Part shown: positions 27,877 to 33,448 of the stretch, piece by piece | How the letters are laid out: every line of letters begins with the position of its first letter | How positions within the stretch are numbered: position 1 is the stretch's first letter | Assembly: GCA_003194525.1 (NCBI GenBank) | Contig: NBIV01000429.1 | Location: 1-33,448 of the forward strand | Length of the DNA: 33,448 nt | Reading direction: 5' to 3' | Origin: Gracilariopsis chorda | Taxonomy: Eukaryota; Rhodophyta; Florideophyceae; Gracilariales; Gracilariaceae | Notes under the pieces: model-generated | The model's database searches: none | What the model was told of the DNA's origin: nothing | What the model saw: only the letters and a program-made list of their open reading frames with translations | Position numbers and translations under genes: made by a program

Positions 27877-30789
27877 TTAATTCGAACCTTGACCATTGGA
27901 TTTCAATATGTATGCCCCCTCCTTAAGGTCGCGCTCCGTGCGGCCCATGCGGCGCCAAAACCTAAGGACAAAGTTCTCCGGGATGTTCTCCCGGGGTTCC
28001 CATGTGTCCTCAGAGGGTTTGTAGCCGTACCAATGGACACGGTATTTGACGACGCCGTCGTCGTCAATGCCGGCATTGACCACACGGTCTATAGCGCTTT
28101 CCTTAGGAAGTGAAGATACGTCCTTCGGAACATCCACAGGCCACTCCTCGGGGAGATCCATCTCGTCCAAAGGGGCGTAACCATCATTGGTCAACTGGGA
28201 CGGTACTCCGTCGTTGTGTTCCTCTTGGGATGAGGGGGCCAGTGGGTCAGCCGAGACGGCCTTTGGAAGTGGTGTAGCGATCAATGGATCTGCCGTAACT
28301 ACCTTAGGGCGGGACGAAAGCTGCTCGTCCGTAGGTGTAGAGTCCTGTACGGCGGAATTGGGAGCATCTGAAGGGGCGTCCTCAGGAGTTTCCAAAGGGG
28401 AACCAGTGGGCTTCGGCGGCATAGGCGCGGCCGTAACGCGGTCAATTGCGACGGTGTCCTGTAGGCCATCGATTTCAATAGTGACCGTATGGGACGTAGC
28501 TGAGAGAACCTTATAGGGACCAGTGGACCGTGGGAGGAGCTTTCGAGTGATGACCTCGATATCGTCCTGCGGCTTATCCGATGGAGCGCGGTCTAAGTAG
28601 ACCATGTCACCGGCCTTAAAGGATAGCGTAAACCTGACGGAATTATCGAAGTCATCCTTGTACCTCCGTTGGGACTTGTTCAACCGTGCTCTGGCCGTAC
28701 GGATGATATCGTCAATCCGCTTCCGGGTGTACCGTTTGGCCTGGGCAGGGGTCATTTCTGCCGTGAAGTCCTGTGGTATCCAGCTGTCCTTAAGGTCAAC
28801 CGCAAAGTGCGGGGGCTGTCGCGTGAGCGTTAGGTCGAAGGGTGTAGTCCCCGTGGACCGATGGACTTGCGTGTTATACGCATAGACCAGTGGTCCGACG
28901 TAGTCATCCCAATCGGCCTGGTGCTCTGCAACATAATGCACCAACCTGTCTTTAATGGTTCTATTGAAGCGCTCAGCCTGTCCATTGGTCTGCGGATGAT
29001 AAGCCGTTGTGGTGACGTGCTTAATTCCTAAGGTCGAACAGACGTGAGCGAAGAATTTCGACACGAATTGTGGCCCGTTGTCCGATAGGAGATAAAGTGG
29101 CAGACCATATGGATACACCCAATGGGTCAAGAACGCCATTGCTACGTCAGTGGCCGTAGTGGACCTCATGGGAATAGCTCTGGTGAGCTTGGTGAACCGA
29201 TCGGTAAGCACCAATATAAATTTGTTCCCATGGGTCGTTGACGGTAATGGCCCTAGGATATCCGTAGCGATAAACTCCAGTGGTCCTGCGGCTGGGAACA
29301 GCTTCAACTTGGCCTGATGGATGGTTTTCGAGCCGCGTGCTTTCACGCACGAAGCGCATGTCCTAGAGGTCTGCCAGAGGTCATTAGCCATAAAGGGCCA
29401 GTAGAAATGTTTCCTTAAGGACTGATACATTCTTGTTCCGCCAGGATGGCCGGCCAACCGGGGGTAATGGGCGAGGTATAGAACCCGTGCCCTGAGGACC
29501 TTGGGAATGACCCGCTGGATTGCTCCGTCCAGAGGGGCTCTGCGACAGAGCAGTCCGAATCGGTCGTAGTCGAACAGACAGCCAGGGGTCCCGACGAGGT
29601 CAGCCTGGTTTTTGCAGTACTCGTCGTCCTTTTGGGCCTGAAGGAGCTCATCCAGCGTGATGGGCAAGAGCTCCTTTTCCTCTGGTTGAACCGCATGAAC
29701 CTCAAGGGTCCGCGCTTCGCTGTCGTCATCCATAGGCCAGTCCACAAGGTAAACTGCATTCACGTCCACATCGGAGTCATCGCAATTAACGCGTCCTAGA
29801 AGGAAGTCATCCTCATGGTCAGATTCATAACCTGAAAGGTCCGGCGTGGGTAGCTCGTCGTCCAGTGGGGATTCGTCGGTGCCGTCGGTTAGGATCCTAG
29901 AGAGGGCATCCGCTGCTCGGTGCTTGATCCCCGGCCTATAGGCAACGTCGAAATCAAACTCCGACAGGCGCAATCTCCATCGGGCGAGCCTGCTGGACGC
30001 GTCGGTCATGTTCATAAGCCACCTGAGGGAATGATGATCAGTCCTAATGGTAAAGCGGACTCCTTCCAAGTATGGCCTTAAGGTTAATACTGACCAGACA
30101 ATGGCTAAGCACTCCTTCTCGGACGTGCTATAATTCCGCTCTGGGCTCGTTAGCGAGCGGCTCCAATATCCAATTGGTCTATAGTCCTTCGGAGATTCTT
30201 GTTCCTGGAGGAGAACACATCCAATTTGGCCATCGGACGCATCCGTATCAAGGATGTACGGTTTGTCCGGTTTAGGCAAGGCCAATATAGGAGGGTTCAG
30301 AAGCTTATCCCGCAGGGCCTCAAAAGCTTCGTATTGTTCGTCCGTCAGGCAATCGAACTCCGATGGGGTCCCTTTGCGCAGCATGTCGTTAAGCGGCGCA
30401 GCGATCTTTGCAAACCCTTGGACAAAGCGACGATAGACGTTGCACAGACCTAAAAAAGAACGCAACTCCGTATGGGTCCTGGGGGGCTTAGCTTGCCGTA
30501 TGGCGTCAGTCGTCCTCGAGGCAACCTGTAGGCAGCCAGGGCGGACCACATGGCCAAGATAATCCACAGAGGACTGGAAAAAGAAGCACTTGGGGAGCTT
30601 CAAAGTTATTCCGGCCTCACGGAGAATCCTCAGGACTGTTCTAACATGGGAGAAATGTTCACCAATGGTCTTCGAAAAGATGATAACGTCATCCAAGTAG
30701 ACCAGCGCGAACTTCCATTTGACCCTAGATAGGATAATGTCCATTGCCCTCTGGAACGTCGCGGGTGCGTTCATTAATCCAAAGGGCAT
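27877..30789 (-). pseudogene. Gypsy pol: RT palm, RNase H, integrase and chromodomain (970 codons)
   Basis: Begins within RT at MPFGLMNAPATFQ. Residues 31-34 are YLDD, the RT catalytic pair. RNase H has D181 and D183 in LDTDAS, E224 in SEKECLAI and D251 in RTDHHSLRWL. Integrase has an HHCC zinc site (H441, H448, C478, C481) and a DDE core with D510 (FIATDILGP), D570 (LLSDNGPQF) and E606 (TNGQAERFN). STGPYKVL near 756 resembles the GPY/F motif. After a Pro/Ser/Asp-rich linker (about 785-890), residues 896-947 form a chromodomain (YRVHWYGYKPSEDTWEP), which in chromoviruses steers integration to marked chromatin. All catalytic residues are present, so decay is slight. It ends TAA at 27877-27879. 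Confidence 0.9.
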
Positions 30790-31576
30790 CCGAATGAATC
30801 GGAAAAGTCCCTCGTGGGTCGTAAAACGTGGTCAGCGGCTTCGCGTCATCGTCCAGTGGTATTTGCCAATATCCCCAATTGGCGTCCAAGGTGGTAAAGA
30901 CAGCTGCCTCTCCTAAGGAATCGAGACAGTCGTCCATCCGGGGGATAGGGTACGAATCCCGTTTGGTCATAGCGTTGAGCTTCCTATAGTCAACGCAAAA
31001 CCTGACGGAGCCATCCTTCTTGGCCACAAGGACAAAAGGGCTTGCCCATTCGGACTGATGAGGAGGAGCTGGCTCGATGACATTGGCCCTCCTCATCTTG
31101 TCCATCTGTTCGGCCACGATGGTTCTTCCTTTTAGGCCCGTCCTATAGGGGTGCTGGTACACTGGCTTCGCGTCGTCCTTAAGGTCAATTCGGTGCTTTG
31201 TCGCCCGAATCTCGCCTAGCTGGCCAGACCACATGGATTTGAATTCCCGAAGGAGCTCTATAACCTGAGGCCTATAGGATTCGAATTCGTCGCCCATGTT
31301 GACGTCCCCCTCCCAGGACTCGACGTCCTCGTCGTCGTCCGGTTGGGAGTTGTCCATATTGGTTTCCATAATGGCCACAGGAGCTGGCAGGGCGATGCCA
31401 ACTACTGTTCCTTTAGGTAATCGAACCGGGTGGTCAGTGAAGTTACTGATACTGACCACAAAGGGCTGCCGCGGACGGATGTCCATAACTCCATTGGCCG
31501 TAAGGGTGAGTTGACGCCGGATCGTCTTGGATGATTCTGCAGCGTCAAAAGACCAGAGGACTCGCACTGAACCCAA
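30725..31576 (-). pseudogene. Reverse transcriptase N-terminal half of gypsy pol
   Basis: This frame reads FVVSISNFTDHPVRLPKGTV, then HRIDLKDDAKPVYQHPYR, then ASPFVLVAKKDGSVRFCVDY and FTTLDANWGYWQIPLDDDA, the fingers and first palm motif of Ty3/gypsy RT, with D of TLDAN the first metal-binding aspartate. It goes out of frame at the AAAA run 30823-30826 (plus strand). Removing one base there would restore THEGLFRF and join MPFGLMNAP, so the break is a single-base insertion. Confidence 0.85.
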
Positions 31577-32139
31577 GCGGTGGTCTGAGTCATCGCAGGG
31601 ATGACCAGGGCTTTTGTGAGCCTGACCTTATTGGACACAGTGTTCGTCGCCAGTGGAGGTTTCCGCGGGTTTGCCTCAGGTCCCGGCTTGGAACCTATCA
31701 GGGCCACAGGATGTGCGCGATAGAACGCGACTTTCCGAAGGCCAGGGTAGATGGCCTTCACGTAGCGGTCGATGAAGGAAGTCCCAAGGATACATTCCGC
31801 TCCCAAGTTTGGACATACGAGGAACCACGTGCGGACTCGCAAACTGCCCAGTTGGACAAATAAAGAAATGATTCCTTTAATGGCCATTGGTCTGCGCGAA
31901 GCATCAGTGATCCTAGGGGTCTTCCTCACCTGAACCTTGTCTTCCCAACCACTCGGTAGGACCTTAGGATGTACCAAATTGGGCCCAGCGCCCGTGTCCA
32001 GCACACTCGTAGCCACTCTAGAGTGTGAGGGGCGGAGTCCTATGGTCATTCGAACTTTATAGTTCTCCTTCCTCAGGACACAAATAGGGTCCTGGTCATC
32101 CAGCGACGGCTCCAAAGGGTCGTCGATCCATTCGTCCAT
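31402..32139 (-). pseudogene. Aspartic protease part of gypsy pol
   Basis: ATG at 32139 with an in-frame TAG a few codons upstream. SVLDTGAGPNLVH carries the DTG active-site triad of a retropepsin-like protease, followed by WFLVCPNLGAECILGTSFID, where ILGTSFID is the conserved flap-distal motif. About 195 residues in, the frame is lost: the downstream protein continues in the frame of the next entry somewhere between about 31490 and 31575. The protease would cut the Gag-Pol polyprotein. Confidence 0.75.
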
Positions 32140-32240
32140 TGGTTGGTGAGACTACGAAGGACTTCTGGAGTCAGATGACTCCTGTCCATCGGGGTTGAGG
32201 CAGGGATTCTCAGAGGGGCGGCTTGCCTCAGGTCGCTCCT

Positions 32241-33448
32241 CTACGCGTTTTCCTGTTCGGTCTTTCCGTGACGGTCCACTGGAGCTTCCACGGGGGTCAC
32301 CTGAGGGACAGTATCCGTATCGGAAATATCGACAGCGTTGACCTGAGAGGCTGGAGCCTCCCGCGGCGTGGCGTATCGACTAGACCCTGAGGACTGATTC
32401 CGCTGGTACTGACGAGGGTAATTTCCCTCCGCCCTCCTGGCCTGGAAGTTCTCATCCCTTAGGGCCAACAGGTTCTTGCGAACGTCCTCCGGCATGAACT
32501 TCATGCAATCACACGGCCTGGCCGTGGAAAGGCAGAGGTAGCAAGGGGGCCCGCGGGTGAATACGTCCTTCCTAGGTTGGACGAAAGTATACCGCGGCGT
32601 CGTTTGTCCAGATGGAGTAGTAGTAGTTCCAGTGGCCGATATGGATGGAGCACCAGACGGAGCGGAAGAAAAAGAGACCGCAAGGATATCTCCTTCTTCC
32701 GAACGGATGTTACCAGTGGACTCGCTTTCAGAAGAGTTGACCATATGGACTTTGGAACTCTTCCTTAAGGGTGATGCTCGGCCTCTGGTATCCAAGTCAG
32801 CCGCTCGGCGGGATGTCCTATAGGTCTTGCCGTATCCTTCGGCATATGTGACCAGCTGTCGGAACGAGAGGCGTTGGTTGTCCGAGTGGTGATTACGCAC
32901 GTGAGTCCTAATGGCCGGCAGCAATCCAGCGATGAAGTGCTGCTTGAGTCGCCCTTCGGAAAACACATTCCCACAGCGGTACGCCTTCTTCCACAGTTGG
33001 TCAGCAAAGTCCGTTTCGGTTACGTTAGTGCTTTGCCTAAAGGAAATCACGTCCTGATGGGCATCCATGATTACGTCATCAGTGGCGTACGTCTCCAAAA
33101 GGTAATGGACGACCTCTGGGTAGGACCTAAGGAGCTCCCTATCGGTCGCATCCATTGGGTCACTGGAACCGGAGATCTTCGAAACCACATGGTCACGCGC
33201 TTGTCCACTGAAGAAAAACTGAAACAGATACAGAGCGGCTCCCTCGTGGACGCCGTTCTGGTCGCAGGCCGTACGGAATTGAGACAGAAACCTAAAGACA
33301 GCAATCGGGTCAGCGCCCGAGAATTTGTCCGTGACGGTAAGCTGCATCCGTTTGGCCCACTTGGTGACTCGTCGAGCCACCGAACCGGAATACCTTGAGG
33401 ACCTGTTGTCCAGTCGGTAAGTCCGATAGTCCAACACTTTCTTAAAAA
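32241..33448 (-). CDS. gag: Gag-like protein of the gypsy element (5' end outside window)
   Basis: Open from the right edge, without a clear ATG inside the window, to TAG at 32241-32243; at least 398 codons. Near the start of the visible part DKFSGADPIAVFRFLSQF and ALYLFQFFFSGQARDHV match the retrotransposon Gag capsid region. Further on are FRQSTNVTETDFADQLWKKA and LRQHF/FIAGLLPAIRTHV-like capsid helices. The C-terminal half is Ser/Thr/Pro-rich with a compact cysteine cluster, PPCYLCLSTARPCDCMKF, in place of a standard CX2CX4HX4C knuckle. No internal stop or frameshift. Gag forms the virus-like particle that packages element RNA. pol starts 100 bases further in another frame, so pol expression would need frameshifting or re-initiation. 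Confidence 0.8.
   Translation of the reverse strand, partial: FKKVLDYRTYRLDNRSSRYSGSVARRVTKWAKRMQLTVTDKFSGADPIAVFRFLSQFRTACDQNGVHEGAALYLFQFFFSGQARDHVVSKISGSSDPMDATDRELLRSYPEVVHYLLETYATDDVIMDAHQDVISFRQSTNVTETDFADQLWKKAYRCGNVFSEGRLKQHFIAGLLPAIRTHVRNHHSDNQRLSFRQLVTYAEGYGKTYRTSRRAADLDTRGRASPLRKSSKVHMVNSSESESTGNIRSEEGDILAVSFSSAPSGAPSISATGTTTTPSGQTTPRYTFVQPRKDVFTRGPPCYLCLSTARPCDCMKFMPEDVRKNLLALRDENFQARRAEGNYPRQYQRNQSSGSSRYATPREAPASQVNAVDISDTDTVPQVTPVEAPVDRHGKTEQENA

Larger units (their letters stand above)
26430..33448 (-). mobile_element. Ty3/gypsy LTR retrotransposon with chromodomain (chromovirus type), incomplete in window
   Basis: On the minus strand the order is gag (33448 to 32241), protease (32139), RT, RNase H, integrase, GPY/F-like motif and chromodomain (to 27877): the Ty3/gypsy order with the chromovirus hallmark. 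The 5' LTR and primer-binding site lie beyond the right edge. The left limit is uncertain and is set here by where the CCANTGG-rich composition begins. pol is broken by at least two frameshifts, so this copy is not autonomous as sequenced. Confidence 0.85.

Overview
This is a eukaryotic window made almost entirely of repeats. No rRNA, complete tRNA, operon or ribosome-binding-site structure is visible. What can be recognised is eukaryotic transposable-element protein: a Helitron helicase fragment, a piggyBac-type transposase, a PIF/Harbinger-type transposase, a Ty3/gypsy element with a chromodomain and a decayed LTR element with integrase. AATAAA signals and GT-AG style splice borders agree with this. 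The sequence alone does not identify the species; a protist, alga or oomycete-like genome would fit. Layout: (1) 1-10343 is a tandem satellite with a unit of about 2.49 kb: units at 1-2489, 2490-4970, 4971-7459, a fourth from 7460, and a diverged, truncated edge unit ending near 10343. Each unit holds a hairpin-bearing minisatellite, several conserved inverted repeats, an 87-bp and a 99-bp internal duplication, a 15-bp minisatellite and, on the minus strand, the last exon of a Helitron PIF1-like helicase. The satellite therefore appears to have grown from the 3' part of a Helitron. (2) 10344-14950 is mostly unique, AT-leaning DNA with one probable small spliced minus-strand gene, one 200-codon hypothetical ORF and a striking 71-bp snap-back element at 14289-14359. 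(3) 15062-20040 holds a decayed LTR retrotransposon (gag, zinc knuckle, protease-like piece, integrase, with in-frame stops), followed by fragments in both orientations. (4) 20041-21650 is non-coding. (5) 21650-24510 is a piggyBac-like element with palindromic ends. Its transposase is intact except for one amber codon just before the C-terminal zinc ribbon. (6) 24511-26021 is GC-rich low-complexity DNA and a broken Harbinger transposase. (7) About 26.4 kb to the right edge is a Ty3/gypsy chromovirus-type element on the minus strand (gag, protease, RT, RNase H, integrase, chromodomain). Its 5' end lies outside the window and pol is frameshifted. An antisense 142-codon ORF with its own AATAAA lies beyond its 3' end. 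This whole segment is strongly enriched in the odd palindromes CCANTGG and CCTNAGG. The genes do not form a pathway: the window is a mosaic of independent mobile elements and their debris. The most interesting items are the Helitron-derived satellite with conserved hairpins, the palindrome-rich gypsy segment with its antisense ORF, and the piggyBac amber codon.
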